The notes under the pieces are model-generated. The model was not told where the DNA came from and searched no databases. It saw only the letters and a program-made list of their open reading frames with translations. Positions 1-9,746 of a DNA stretch of 64,000 nucleotides are shown here, one piece after another; the first letter of the stretch is position 1; each line of letters starts with the position of its first letter. Source of the stretch: Lutibacter sp. (GTDB taxonomy: Bacteria > Bacteroidota > Bacteroidia > Flavobacteriales > Flavobacteriaceae); contig NZ_JAEINV010000001.1 in the NCBI RefSeq assembly GCF_016342705.1, positions 186,001 through 250,000 on the forward strand, given 5' to 3'. The translations under genes and the position numbers were made by a program.

Positions 1-706
1 TTTAGGTCATGCAGGAGCCGAACTAATTGTCAATAATTATTCGCCAGATATGTTGGATGTAGCAAAAAAGGAATATGAAAGAGAAGGGTTAAAGGTACAT
101 ACCTATGTTTTTGATGTTACCAATGATAAAGAAGTAGAAAAATATATAGATATTATAGAAAATGAAGTAGGTCCAATTGATATTCTAATTAACAATGCAG
201 GTATCATCAAAAGAGTTCCAATGGAAGATATGGAAACGGAAGATTACCGCGCAGTACTTGATGTGAATTTAACAGGGCCATTTATTGTTTCTAAATATGT
301 TGGTAGAAAAATGATTGCTAGAAGAGCAGGAAAAATCATCAACATCAACTCTATGATGAGTGAATTAGGTAGAAACACAGTTTCTGCTTATGCAGCCTCC
401 AAAGGAGGATTAAAAATGTTAACGAAGAATATGGCAACCGAATGGGCAAAATACAATATTCAAACCAATGGTATTGGCCCAGGATATTTTGCTACTTCGC
501 AAACAGCACCAATAAGAGTTGATGGCCATCCTTTTAATGAGTTTATAATTAGCCGAACACCAGCAGGAAGATGGGGAGATCCAGAAGATTTGGCAGGAAC
601 AGCAGTATTTTTAGCATCCAAAGCAAGTGATTTTGTAAACGGACAAATAATATATGTTGATGGTGGAATACTAGCCACTATTGGGAAACCTTCAAACGAA
701 GATTAA
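1..706 (+). CDS. kduD: 2-deoxy-D-gluconate 3-dehydrogenase-type SDR (KduD-like), 5' end cut by window
   Basis: Short-chain dehydrogenase expected to reduce 2,5-diketo-3-deoxygluconate to 2-keto-3-deoxygluconate (KDG) in the cytoplasm, the last step for unsaturated uronates released by pectate lyases. The reading frame is open from base 2, upstream of the first internal ATG at 50, so the true start and the glycine-rich cofactor loop (about 30 residues) lie outside the window. Visible SDR marks are NNAG, the catalytic YAASK (Y-x3-K), and a C-terminal VNGQIIYVDGG typical of the family. It is the first visible gene of a uronate operon whose other members all feed or use KDG. The KduD role rests on this context; gluconate 5-dehydrogenase is the closest alternative. 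Confidence 0.82.
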   Translation, partial: LGHAGAELIVNNYSPDMLDVAKKEYEREGLKVHTYVFDVTNDKEVEKYIDIIENEVGPIDILINNAGIIKRVPMEDMETEDYRAVLDVNLTGPFIVSKYVGRKMIARRAGKIININSMMSELGRNTVSAYAASKGGLKMLTKNMATEWAKYNIQTNGIGPGYFATSQTAPIRVDGHPFNEFIISRTPAGRWGDPEDLAGTAVFLASKASDFVNGQIIYVDGGILATIGKPSNED

Positions 707-726
707 TTTAAAGAAATTAGAATAAA

Positions 727-2127
727 ATGAGCGCTAAATTTATACATGATAATTTTTTACTGGAGAATAAATTTGCAGAAGAATTGTATCATAATTATGC
801 TAAAAATCAGCCAATAATTGATTATCACAATCATTTGCCTCCTCAGCAAATTGCTGATAACAAAATTTTTAATAATATAACAAATGTTTGGATTAATGGT
901 GACCATTATAAGTGGCGCGCCATGAGAACATTGGGAGTTAATGAAAATTTTATTACCGGAGGCGCTTCAGATAAAGATAAATTTATGAGTTGGGCCAAAA
1001 CCGTTCCTTATACAATGAGAAATCCTTTGTATCATTGGACGCATTTGGAATTGGCTCGCTATTTTGATATTTATGATTTATTGAATGAAAATTCAGCTGA
1101 AAAAATTTATGAAGAAACTAAAGAAAAATTAAATACAGAAGCATATAGTTGTCAAAATTTACTACATAAAGTAAATGTGGAATTGGTTTGTACAACTGAA
1201 GATCCAATTGATAATTTAGAGCATCATAAAAAAATTGCAAAAAGCGATTTAACTGTAAAAGTAAGTACCGCTTTTAGACCAGATAAGGCAATATTAATAA
1301 ATGAGCCTGGATATAATTCTTATATAGATTCACTTGGTCATGCGGCTGATACTTCAATAAATTCTTACCAAGATTTATGTGATGCTTTAAAAAGTAGAAT
1401 AGCATATTTCAATAAAAACGGCTGTAAACTTTGTGATCACGGTTTAAATGAAATTTACTTTGAAAACTTTACGGAAAGTGAAATTAAATCAATTTTTGAA
1501 AAGAAGAGAAATAATCAACAAGTTAGTAATGAAGAAGCGCTTAAATTTCAAAGTGCACTTTTATTATTTTTAGCTGAAACGTATCACGAATTTGGTTGGG
1601 TTCAACAATTTCATTTAGGAGCTTTAAGAAATAATAATGCAAGAATGCTTCGAGTTTTAGGTCCAGATACAGGATGGGATTCTATAGGTGATTATTCTCA
1701 AGCTGCAAAATTATCTGCATTTTTAAATGCATTGGATAGTAAAAATAAATTAACAAAAACAATTCTGTATAACTTAAACCCTGCGGACAATGAAGTGATG
1801 GCAACCATGATTGGCAACTTTAACGACGGAAGTGTAAAAGGAAAAGTTCAATATGGATCAGGTTGGTGGTTTTTAGATCAAAAAGATGGAATGACAAAAC
1901 AATTAAATGCACTCTCAAATATGGGGTTAATTAGTTGTTTTATTGGAATGTTGACGGATTCAAGAAGCTTTTTGTCTTTTCCAAGACATGAGTATTTTAG
2001 AAGAATATTATGCAATCTTTTAGGTGATGAAATTAAAAGAGGCGAATTGCCAAATGATATAGAATGGATTGGGAAAATGGTTTCAAACATTAGTTATAAT
2101 AATGCAAAAGAATATTTCAAGTTTTAA
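727..2127 (+). CDS. uxaC: Glucuronate/galacturonate isomerase UxaC
   Basis: Uronate isomerase converting D-galacturonate to D-tagaturonate (or glucuronate to fructuronate), an amidohydrolase-fold TIM barrel. The protein is 466 aa, the usual full length for UxaC. It has the N-terminal metal-binding DYHNHLPP motif around residues 32-39, the internal RNNNARMLRVLGPD segment, and FPRHEYFRRILCNLLG near the C-terminus, all characteristic of the family. The ATG follows the SDR stop by 20 bp, consistent with one operon. It supplies the substrate for uxaB farther downstream. Confidence 0.95.
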   Translation: MSAKFIHDNFLLENKFAEELYHNYAKNQPIIDYHNHLPPQQIADNKIFNNITNVWINGDHYKWRAMRTLGVNENFITGGASDKDKFMSWAKTVPYTMRNPLYHWTHLELARYFDIYDLLNENSAEKIYEETKEKLNTEAYSCQNLLHKVNVELVCTTEDPIDNLEHHKKIAKSDLTVKVSTAFRPDKAILINEPGYNSYIDSLGHAADTSINSYQDLCDALKSRIAYFNKNGCKLCDHGLNEIYFENFTESEIKSIFEKKRNNQQVSNEEALKFQSALLLFLAETYHEFGWVQQFHLGALRNNNARMLRVLGPDTGWDSIGDYSQAAKLSAFLNALDSKNKLTKTILYNLNPADNEVMATMIGNFNDGSVKGKVQYGSGWWFLDQKDGMTKQLNALSNMGLISCFIGMLTDSRSFLSFPRHEYFRRILCNLLGDEIKRGELPNDIEWIGKMVSNISYNNAKEYFKF

Positions 2128-2143
2128 TAGAGGTTAATTAATA

Positions 2144-3184
2144 ATGAGTAGAGTAATAACATTCGGAGAAATCATGTTGCGATTAGCTCCACAAGGATTT
2201 TTAAGATTTTCACAAGCGGACAATTTTGATGTTGTATACGGGGGAGGAGAATCAAATGTAGCTGTATCTTTAGCTAATTATGGTATCAAAACAGACTTTG
2301 TAACGCGTTTACCAAAAAATGATATTGGAGAATGTGCAATGATGGAAATGCGTAAAAGAGGTGTTGGAGTAGACAAAATTGTATGGGGAGGAGACCGTTT
2401 AGGAATTTACTTTTTAGAAACAGGAGCAGTTTCTCGAGGATCTAAAGTAGTTTATGACCGTGCACATTCAGCAATGTCTGACATCCAACCAGGAATGGTA
2501 AATTGGGAGGAAGTATTTGCTGGTGCAGAGTGGTTTCATTGGACAGGTATTACACCTGCAATTTCACAAAGTTCAGCAGATACTTGTTTAGAAGCCGTAA
2601 AAGCAGCAAGTAAACTAGGATTAACAATTTCAACAGATTTAAATTACCGTGCTAAATTGTGGAAATACGGTGGAGATCGAGAAGCAATTATGACAGAATT
2701 AACATCGTACTGTGATGTTATTTTAGGAAATGAAGAAGATGCAGAAATGCACTTTGGCATTAAGCCAGAGGGTGCCGCTGTACAAACTCACGGACATGAT
2801 GTAAAAGCGGAAGCATTTTTATCGGTTTGTCAGCAAATGATGGAAAAATTTCCAAGAGCTAAAAAAGTAATTACCACATTAAGAGGTTCTATTTCGGCAT
2901 CTCATAATACGTGGGCTGGAGTTTTATACGATGGAAAACAAATGCTACAAACACGTCAATATCAAATTACAGATATTGTAGATAGAGTTGGAGGAGGAGA
3001 CAGTTTTATGGGAGGTTTAATCTATGGATTGTTAACCTACCCAGAAGATGATCAAAACGCCTTGGATTTTGCAGTAGCAGCATCTTGTTTAAAGCATACC
3101 ATAAAAGGAGATGCAAACTTGGTAACCGTTGATGAAGTAAATAAACTAATGGGTGGAGACGCTTCAGGAAGAGTAGCACGATAA
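2144..3184 (+). CDS. kdgK: 2-dehydro-3-deoxygluconokinase (PfkB family)
   Basis: Phosphorylates KDG to KDPG with ATP. The 346-aa protein is a ribokinase/PfkB-fold sugar kinase: N-terminal GEIMLRLAPQG and the YGGGESNVAVSLA substrate-binding stretch, and the C-terminal PfkB signature DRVGGGDSFMGG, where D286 is the expected catalytic base. The second residue of the usual GAGD signature is Gly here. The start lies 16 bp after uxaC. It is followed by a 106-bp gap holding a perfect hairpin, then by the aldolase that uses its product. Confidence 0.93.
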   Translation: MSRVITFGEIMLRLAPQGFLRFSQADNFDVVYGGGESNVAVSLANYGIKTDFVTRLPKNDIGECAMMEMRKRGVGVDKIVWGGDRLGIYFLETGAVSRGSKVVYDRAHSAMSDIQPGMVNWEEVFAGAEWFHWTGITPAISQSSADTCLEAVKAASKLGLTISTDLNYRAKLWKYGGDREAIMTELTSYCDVILGNEEDAEMHFGIKPEGAAVQTHGHDVKAEAFLSVCQQMMEKFPRAKKVITTLRGSISASHNTWAGVLYDGKQMLQTRQYQITDIVDRVGGGDSFMGGLIYGLLTYPEDDQNALDFAVAASCLKHTIKGDANLVTVDEVNKLMGGDASGRVAR

Positions 3185-3222
3185 TAAAGAAGTATTATAA
3201 TTAAGTTTGGTTAAATAGGAAA

Positions 3223-3249
3223 GTTGAGTCGTAGAAAACGCGACTCAAC
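3223..3249 (+). promoter_or_regulatory. Intra-operon RNA hairpin between kdgK and kdgA
   Basis: A perfect 9-bp inverted repeat (GTTGAGTCG / CGACTCAAC) encloses a 9-nt loop. It is not followed by a T-run that would make a good terminator (next bases AATCCATTTTTAAG). It is the only sizeable gap inside the otherwise tight uronate operon, so it may be an mRNA processing, stability or partial-termination element. The role is inferred. Confidence 0.5.
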
Positions 3250-3290
3250 AATCCATTTTTAAGAAAAGCTTCATTAAAAAGATAAATAAA

Positions 3291-3959
3291 ATGGCACAAT
3301 TTTCAAGAATAGAAGTTGCACAAGTAATGAAAGAAACTGGAATGGTTCCTTTATTTTTCAGTAATGATTTAGAAGTTAGCAAACAAGTCTTAAAAGCTTG
3401 TTATGATGGTGGTGCACGATTAATGGAATTCACAGCTCGTGGAGATTTCGCTCACGAAGTTTTTGGAGAATTAACTAAATATGCGATCAAAGAATTACCA
3501 GGAATGATAATGGGAGTTGGATCCGTAACCGACGCAGCAGCGGCATCATTGTATATGGCGTTGGGAGCAAATTTTATTGTAACTCCAGTTTTAAGAGAAG
3601 ATATTGCAGTTGTTTGTAATAGACGAAAAGTACTATGGTCACCAGGTTGTGGAACGTTAACAGAAATTACAAGAGCAGAAGAATTAGGATGTGAAATTGT
3701 AAAATTATTCCCAGGAGATATTTACGGACCTCAATTTGTTAAAGGAATAAAAGGTCCTCAACCTTGGACGAGTGTAATGCCAACCGGAGGTGTTGCTCCA
3801 AATAAAGAAAATTTATCAGCTTGGTTTAGTGCTGGAGTTACGTGCGTTGGAATGGGATCGCAATTAATCTCAAAAGAAATTTTGGCAACCAAAAATTACG
3901 CTAAACTTGAGCAGGATGTAAAAAACGCGATGGCACTAATTAAAGAAGTAAGAAAATAA
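3291..3959 (+). CDS. kdgA: KDPG aldolase (Eda/KdgA)
   Basis: Class I aldolase splitting 2-keto-3-deoxy-6-phosphogluconate into pyruvate and glyceraldehyde-3-phosphate. The 222-aa length is normal. The Schiff-base lysine is K138 in VKLFPGD, and MEFTARGDF near residue 45 carries the conserved acidic/arginine pair. PTGGV and the GVTCVGMGSQL phosphate-binding end are also present. Together with kdgK it forms the lower half of the uronate pathway, and a short gap leads into the transporter gene. Confidence 0.94.
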   Translation: MAQFSRIEVAQVMKETGMVPLFFSNDLEVSKQVLKACYDGGARLMEFTARGDFAHEVFGELTKYAIKELPGMIMGVGSVTDAAAASLYMALGANFIVTPVLREDIAVVCNRRKVLWSPGCGTLTEITRAEELGCEIVKLFPGDIYGPQFVKGIKGPQPWTSVMPTGGVAPNKENLSAWFSAGVTCVGMGSQLISKEILATKNYAKLEQDVKNAMALIKEVRK

Positions 3960-4004
3960 TACATCAATTCTATTAAAAAATTGACGCAAATAAAAATTTA
4001 AATT

Positions 4005-5453
4005 ATGAGTGATTTATCTCCGAAAAAAGCAACAAAGTATAGATGGACAATAACTGGATTGTTATTCATGGCAACAACTATAAATTATTTAGATAGGCAA
4101 GTTCTTTCTTTAACTTGGAAAGATTTTATAGCCCCTGAATTTCATTGGACTAACAATGATTATGGGAACATAACAGCATTATTCTCAATATTTTACGCTG
4201 TATCCTTATTGTTTGCAGGTCGTTTTGTAGATATTATGGATACAAAAAAAGGATTTCTTTGGGCCATTGGAGTTTGGTCGGTTGGGGCTTGTTTGCATGC
4301 TTTTGCTGGGATTGGAACTGCAGGTTATTTAACAGGAGAATGGTTTGTAGGTTTTGAAGGAGCAAAAGAAATTATTAGTACAGTTGGAGATACAGGCTTA
4401 GTAATGTATGTAAGTGTTACTCTATTTATTTTTGCTCGTTTTGTTTTAGCTTTAGGAGAGGCTGGAAATTTTCCAGCTGCAATAAAAACTACTGCAGAAT
4501 ATTTTCCTAAAAAAGACCGAGCGTTTTCTACAAGTATATTTAATGCCGGAGCAACTGTTGGAGCATTAGCAGCACCAATTAGTATTCCTTTTATTGCAAA
4601 GGCATACGGTTGGGAAATGTCTTTTATCATTATTGGGGCATTAGGTTTTATATGGATGGGTTTTTGGGTATTTATGTATGAAAAACCAGAAAAACACTCA
4701 AAAGTAAATGCTGCAGAATTGGAATACATTCAGCAAGATGCCATTGCAGATAGTAAAATTGAAGGATATATTCCTGAGAGTTCGAAAAAAACTTCTTTAA
4801 TGGATTGTTTTAAGTATAAACAAACTTGGGCTTTTGCTTTTGGGAAGTTTATGACCGATGGTGTTTGGTGGTTTTTCTTATTTTGGACACCAGCTTATTT
4901 AAGTTCAGTTTACGGGATGGATTCTACCGAAGCTGCGTTCCCATTATTTATTTTATATATGATAACATTGCTGTCAATAATTGGTGGATGGCTGCCTACT
5001 TATTTTGTTGATAAAAAAGGAATGAATCCTTATGAAGGAAGGATGAGAGCCATGTTAATTTTTGCTTTTTTCCCGCTATTAGCATTAATAGCACAACCTT
5101 TAGGCCATTATACCTATTGGATTCCAGTAATAATTATTGGAATTGCAGGTGCAGCACATCAGGCTTGGTCTGCAAATATTTTTACAACAGTGGGAGATAT
5201 GTTTCCTAAAAAAGCAATTGCTACAGTTACAGGTATTGGAGGTTTGGCAGGTGGATTAGGATCAACTGTTATTAATAAAGGTTCTGGAGTTTTATTCGAT
5301 TTTAGTGAAAATACAAATATGGCATTTATGGGATTCAAAGGAATTGAAGCAGGATATTTTATTATTTTTTCAATTTGTGCCGTTTGTTACTTAATAGGAT
5401 GGGTGGTTATGAAAACTTTAGTTCCTAAATATAGACCAATAACAGATTTGTAA
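4005..5453 (+). CDS. MFS hexuronate transporter (ExuT-like)
   Basis: Twelve-helix major facilitator of the anion:cation symporter type, 482 aa, expected to bring galacturonate or glucuronate across the inner membrane. Helix 1 ends in the motif TTINYLDRQVLSL, which is characteristic of ExuT/hexuronate permeases, and an ALGEAGNFPAAIKTTAEYFPKK motif typical of the group follows the fourth helix. Compared with ExuT of about 430-470 aa it has an extra stretch of roughly 40 residues between early helices (about residues 105-145). Its place inside the uxaC-kdgK-kdgA-uxaB-uxaA operon supports a uronate substrate; the exact sugar cannot be read from sequence. Confidence 0.87.
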   Translation: MSDLSPKKATKYRWTITGLLFMATTINYLDRQVLSLTWKDFIAPEFHWTNNDYGNITALFSIFYAVSLLFAGRFVDIMDTKKGFLWAIGVWSVGACLHAFAGIGTAGYLTGEWFVGFEGAKEIISTVGDTGLVMYVSVTLFIFARFVLALGEAGNFPAAIKTTAEYFPKKDRAFSTSIFNAGATVGALAAPISIPFIAKAYGWEMSFIIIGALGFIWMGFWVFMYEKPEKHSKVNAAELEYIQQDAIADSKIEGYIPESSKKTSLMDCFKYKQTWAFAFGKFMTDGVWWFFLFWTPAYLSSVYGMDSTEAAFPLFILYMITLLSIIGGWLPTYFVDKKGMNPYEGRMRAMLIFAFFPLLALIAQPLGHYTYWIPVIIIGIAGAAHQAWSANIFTTVGDMFPKKAIATVTGIGGLAGGLGSTVINKGSGVLFDFSENTNMAFMGFKGIEAGYFIIFSICAVCYLIGWVVMKTLVPKYRPITDL

Positions 5454-5483
5454 AAAATAATTTAATTATTCATAAGTTTTAAT

Positions 5484-6938
5484 ATGCTGACAGTCAAAAA
5501 ATTAAATAGAAAAAATACAGGATTAGAAAATAAACTTCCAATTAAAATTGTACAATTTGGAGAAGGGAATTTTTTACGTGCTTTTATAGATTTTGCTTTT
5601 CAAAAATTAAATAAAGAAGTTAATTTTAACGCAGGTGTTGCTGTTGTTCAACCAATTGATAAAGGGTTAATAAATATGCTGAATGATCAGGATGGTTTAT
5701 ATACTTTATTTATGAAAGGTGTTAAAAAGGGGAAGGAAATTCAAGAAATTGAATTGATTTCTAATATTGTAAAAGGTGTTGATCCCTATACAAATTTTAA
5801 CGATTACTTGAGCTTAGCAAAAGAAGATGAATTGGAATTTATAATTTCAAATACAACAGAAGCTGGTATTGCTTATGTTGCTTCAGATACACCAGAAATG
5901 CAACCTCCAAGCTCATTTCCTGCTAAGTTAACATTGTTATTATTTGAAAGATTCAAGCATTTTAATGGAAATCCAGATAAAGGGTTAACAATTATTCCTT
6001 GCGAATTAATCAATCATAATTCTGAAACATTAAAAGAAATTATTCTTCAATATATTGAAGATTGGAATTTAGGCGATGAATTTAAATCTTGGTTGCTAAA
6101 TAATAGTACATTTCATAGCACATTGGTAGATAGAATTGTTCCAGGATACCCAAAAGATGAAATTGAAGAATATAATAGTCAGTTAGATTATTCAGATAAT
6201 TTAATAGTTGCTGCTGAGGTTTTTCTTTTATGGGTAATTGAAGGTGGAGATGATTTGAAAGCCAAACTTCCATTTCATAAAACAGATTTAGACGTTAAAA
6301 TTGTAGCAGATATGCAACCATATAGAACTCGAAAAGTTCGAATTTTAAATGGCGCACATACAGCAATGGTCCCTTTTTCACTTTTATATGGAAATAGTAC
6401 TGTAAAAGAAACTATTGATAATGAGTTTACAGGTGATTTTATTAATAAAGCCGTCTTTAATGAAATTATTGATACTTTAAAAATGGATCGTAATGAATTA
6501 AATAGTTTTGCAGATGAAGTTTTTGACAGATTTAGAAATCCGTTTATAAAACATCAATTAGCTGATATTGCTTTAAACTCAATTTCAAAATTTAAGGTTA
6601 GAGTTTTACCAAGTTTGGTTGAATACATTGAATTACACGAGAAAGTTCCTACCAATTTAACGTTTTCATTTGCTTGTTTAATTCGTTTTTATAAGGGAGT
6701 TTGGCAAGGAAAAACACTTCCAATTAAAGATAGTTCAGAAATTACTGAAGCGTTTGCCAAAATTTGGAAGTTGAATGATTATTCTCAAATTGCAGATAAA
6801 ACTTTAAAAAATACTGAATTTTGGGATCAAGATTTAACAAAATTGAATTCATTGTCTCAAGCAATTGCTTGTGCTCTTGAAGAGATTGAAAATAACGGTA
6901 TTGAAAAAGGATTTGCTAATTTTAGTAAATTATATTAA
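5484..6938 (+). CDS. uxaB: Tagaturonate reductase (altronate oxidoreductase)
   Basis: NADH-dependent reductase taking D-tagaturonate to D-altronate; long-chain mannitol dehydrogenase family, 484 aa. The N-terminal FGEGNFLRAFIDF segment is the cofactor-binding start seen in UxaB, and RTRKVRILNGAHTAM around residues 275-290 is the family signature containing the catalytic lysine region. It lies 30 bp after the transporter and 21 bp before uxaA, so the reductase and dehydratase are co-expressed. Fructuronate reductase (UxuB) is a less likely alternative because the dehydratase next door is UxaA-type. Confidence 0.92.
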   Translation: MLTVKKLNRKNTGLENKLPIKIVQFGEGNFLRAFIDFAFQKLNKEVNFNAGVAVVQPIDKGLINMLNDQDGLYTLFMKGVKKGKEIQEIELISNIVKGVDPYTNFNDYLSLAKEDELEFIISNTTEAGIAYVASDTPEMQPPSSFPAKLTLLLFERFKHFNGNPDKGLTIIPCELINHNSETLKEIILQYIEDWNLGDEFKSWLLNNSTFHSTLVDRIVPGYPKDEIEEYNSQLDYSDNLIVAAEVFLLWVIEGGDDLKAKLPFHKTDLDVKIVADMQPYRTRKVRILNGAHTAMVPFSLLYGNSTVKETIDNEFTGDFINKAVFNEIIDTLKMDRNELNSFADEVFDRFRNPFIKHQLADIALNSISKFKVRVLPSLVEYIELHEKVPTNLTFSFACLIRFYKGVWQGKTLPIKDSSEITEAFAKIWKLNDYSQIADKTLKNTEFWDQDLTKLNSLSQAIACALEEIENNGIEKGFANFSKLY

Positions 6939-6959
6939 AACACTAAAAAGTTATTTATA

Positions 6960-8576
6960 ATGCAAAAGAAATTAATAAAAGTGCATCCTTCGGATAATGT
7001 TGCTGTAGCATTGGTAAATTTAGAAGTTGGAGATGTAGTTGATTTTGAAGGAGAAACTATTAATATTATTTCATTTACAAAAGCGAAGCATAAAGTTGCT
7101 TTAACCAGTTTTCAAAAAGGTGATAGAATTACTATGTATGGGGTTTTAGTTGGAAAAGCAAATTATACTATTGAAAAAGGCGATGTGCTTACAACAGATA
7201 ATGTGAAGCATGAAAGTGAAAAAGTTTATAAAAAAACTGGAAATATTGGTTGGACAGCTCCAAATATTGACAAATGGAAAGATAGAACTTTTTTAGGTTA
7301 CGAAAGAGAAGATGGACAAGTTGGAACGGCGAATGTTTGGTTGTTTTTTCCACTTGTTTTTTGTGAAAATAGAAATATTGAAATTTTAAAAGAAGTTTTT
7401 GAAAAAGAACTTTTAAAACAAAAAGTTAGTAGCCATCAATTGTTGCTTCGTTCATTGGTAAATAGTGATAATGGAACTTCAAATGAAGATGAAAAGTCTA
7501 CTTCAGAGAAAGTATTTGATAATATTGAAGTTCGATTTATTACACATCCTGGTGGTTGTGGAGGAATTAGACAAGATTCTGAAAGTTTAGCAAAATTATT
7601 AGCGGGATATGTTAATAATCCTAATGTTGCGGGAGCTACTGTATTAAGTTTGGGTTGTCAGAATTTACAAATTAACATTTTTAAAGATGCATTAAAAGCA
7701 ATCAATCCTACTAGTAAAAAACCTGTTTTAATTTTTGAGCAACAACAAATGGGTACTGTTGATGAAATGCTGAGTGCTATTGTGAAGGAATCTTTTGAGG
7801 CTATTAAAAATGCAAATAATATTATTAGAAAACCAGCACCTTTATCTAAATTAAATGTTGGATTAGAGTGTGGAGGTTCTGATGGTTTTTCTGGGATTTC
7901 TGCAAATCCAACGTTAGGATATACATCAGATTTGTTAGTTGCTCTTAAAGGAACAGCTATTTTATCGGAATTTCCTGAGTTATGCGGAGTAGAACAAGAA
8001 TTGGTAAACCGTTGTGTGGATGAAGAGGATGCAATTAAGTTTTTAAGTCTTATGCAGGCATTTGAGAAATCGGTTGTGGACGCGGGTTCAGGGTTTGATA
8101 TGAATCCTTCGCCAGGAAATATTAAAGATGGATTAATTACTGATGCAATGAAATCTGCAGGAGCAGCTAAAAAAGGTGGAACTTCACCAGTTGTTAATGT
8201 GTTGGATTATGGAGAATACATAAAAAAACCAGGTCTTAATTTATTATGTACGCCTGGAAATGATGTAGAAAGTACAACTGCAATGGTTGGCTCAGGTGCA
8301 AATATTGTGTTATTTACAACAGGTTTAGGAACTCCTACTGGAAATCCTATAACACCTGTAATTAAAGTTTCATCAAATTCTGAATTGGCAGCAAAAATGT
8401 CTGATATAATTGATGTAGATACTGGAGCTGTTATTAGAGGTGAAAAGTCTATTGAAGAAATGGCTGAAGTGCTATTAGAATATATAATTGATGTTGCAAG
8501 TGGTACTATAAAATCTAAAGCAATGCTATTAGATCAAAATGATTTTATTCCTTGGAAAAGAGGTGTATCATTATAA
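6960..8576 (+). CDS. uxaA: Altronate dehydratase UxaA (SAF-fused full-length form)
   Basis: Iron-dependent dehydratase converting D-altronate to KDG. The protein is 538 aa: an N-terminal SAF domain (about residues 1-95), then the UxaA core with the conserved Cys/His/Gly clusters THPGGCGGIRQD, LECGGSDGFSG and GVEQELVNRC that are expected to bind the metal and substrate. Length and order match the fused UxaA type. It is the last gene of the operon and ends about 25 bp before a strong palindromic terminator. Confidence 0.93.
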   Translation: MQKKLIKVHPSDNVAVALVNLEVGDVVDFEGETINIISFTKAKHKVALTSFQKGDRITMYGVLVGKANYTIEKGDVLTTDNVKHESEKVYKKTGNIGWTAPNIDKWKDRTFLGYEREDGQVGTANVWLFFPLVFCENRNIEILKEVFEKELLKQKVSSHQLLLRSLVNSDNGTSNEDEKSTSEKVFDNIEVRFITHPGGCGGIRQDSESLAKLLAGYVNNPNVAGATVLSLGCQNLQINIFKDALKAINPTSKKPVLIFEQQQMGTVDEMLSAIVKESFEAIKNANNIIRKPAPLSKLNVGLECGGSDGFSGISANPTLGYTSDLLVALKGTAILSEFPELCGVEQELVNRCVDEEDAIKFLSLMQAFEKSVVDAGSGFDMNPSPGNIKDGLITDAMKSAGAAKKGGTSPVVNVLDYGEYIKKPGLNLLCTPGNDVESTTAMVGSGANIVLFTTGLGTPTGNPITPVIKVSSNSELAAKMSDIIDVDTGAVIRGEKSIEEMAEVLLEYIIDVASGTIKSKAMLLDQNDFIPWKRGVSL

Positions 8577-8601
8577 AGTAAAAATTTATGTTTATTTTCG
8601 T

Positions 8602-8639
8602 AAAAAAGCCATAAAAACTTAAGTTTTTATGGCTTTTTT
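8602..8639. terminator. Bidirectional palindromic terminator between uxaA and lacI-type gene
   Basis: A 38-bp perfect palindrome with a 19-bp arm (core GCCATAAAAACTT / AAGTTTTTATGGC) carries an A-tract on one flank and a T-tract on the other. It can act as an intrinsic terminator for both the plus-strand uxaA transcript and the convergent minus-strand regulator. Confidence 0.88.
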
Positions 8640-8654
8640 TATTTCGCTTATTTT

Positions 8655-9698
8655 TTAAATTATTTTCTGTAGTTGAAATTTTGATGAAGATTCTCGAATA
8701 AGTAATTTAGGATTTAAAACAACTTTTTTCTCAATTTTAATATTTCCATTATTTCCACCTACTTGTTCTAAGAAAACATTAGCGGCCATTCTACCCATTT
8801 CTAAAGGAGATTGATCTACAGATGTTATAGATAATTCCATAAATTTTGTGAATGGTTCATTCGCAAAACCTGCTACACAAATATCTTGCGGTATTTTAAA
8901 TCCTTGAGCATTAATTTCTTGAATAGCCCCAAGAGCAGTAAAATCACTTGACGAAAAAATAGCATCAGGTGGATTATCCAATTCTAGTAGTTTTTTTGTA
9001 ATTTTTCTTCCTTCTTCAACTTTACTAATAGTTTCAATAACTATGCTTTCGTCAAACTCTAAGCCACTATCTATAATTGCTTGCTTGTAGCCAAGATATC
9101 TATCTCTAAAAATTTCAATTAAACGATTGTTTGATAAATGCGCAATGCGCTTACAACCTTGAGCTATTAAATGTGTCGTTGCATCATAAGCTCCCTGAAA
9201 ATCATTAATAGTAACAGTGCTTACACCATCAATATTAGCTTTCCTATCAAAAAATATAAGTGGGACATTCTTTTTAAGAATTCTGTTAAAGCTCTCGTTT
9301 TGTTCATTTGAGACATTTGAAATTGACATTAAAATACCGTCAACCTGAGCATTCAATAACGCATCAATGTTTTCAATTTCTAGATTTTTATCATCCCTTG
9401 TTTGACAAATTATTACATGATAGCCATGCGGGTGAAGCTCTTCTTCAATCCCTCTAATTACGGTTGCAAAAAAATTGCTATCTATACGAGGTACAATCAC
9501 TCCAATATTATTACTTTTCCCACTTTTTAAAGCTAAAGCTAGCTTATTTTGTTTATAATTCATTTGAGAAGCTGTTTCCATCACTAATTTCCGTGTAGCT
9601 TCACTAATTTTTGTGTTATTATTTAAGGCTCTAGAAACTGTAGCAGCTGTAATGTTTAGTTTTTTAGCAATGTCATATATTGTTGTTTTACCGCTCAT
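8655..9698 (-). CDS. LacI/GalR-family transcriptional regulator
   Basis: DNA-binding repressor of 347 aa. The N-terminal helix-turn-helix reads TTIYDIAKKLNITAATVSRALN, followed by the hinge and a periplasmic-binding-protein-like effector domain (NNIGVIVPRIDSNFFATVIRG onward) ending in ESSSKFQL. I chose the ATG at 9698 (MSGKTT); an in-frame TTG at 9722 would add eight residues that homologues would not be expected to have. It converges on the uronate operon and diverges from the pectin PUL. A palindromic operator-like site lies about 50 bp upstream of its start and another on the GH28 promoter, so it probably represses itself and the PUL in response to a uronate intermediate. The effector is unknown. 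Confidence 0.9.
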   Translation of the reverse strand: MSGKTTIYDIAKKLNITAATVSRALNNNTKISEATRKLVMETASQMNYKQNKLALALKSGKSNNIGVIVPRIDSNFFATVIRGIEEELHPHGYHVIICQTRDDKNLEIENIDALLNAQVDGILMSISNVSNEQNESFNRILKKNVPLIFFDRKANIDGVSTVTINDFQGAYDATTHLIAQGCKRIAHLSNNRLIEIFRDRYLGYKQAIIDSGLEFDESIVIETISKVEEGRKITKKLLELDNPPDAIFSSSDFTALGAIQEINAQGFKIPQDICVAGFANEPFTKFMELSITSVDQSPLEMGRMAANVFLEQVGGNNGNIKIEKKVVLNPKLLIRESSSKFQLQKII

Positions 9699-9746
9699 TC
9701 TAATTTTTTTGTAAAAATACAATTTAATATTTATTAATCTAATAAA

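Noticed and set aside
9699-9722. TTG start giving a LacI protein eight residues longer
   Set aside because: The ATG at 9698 sits directly before the HTH as in other LacI proteins; the extension adds nothing recognisable.
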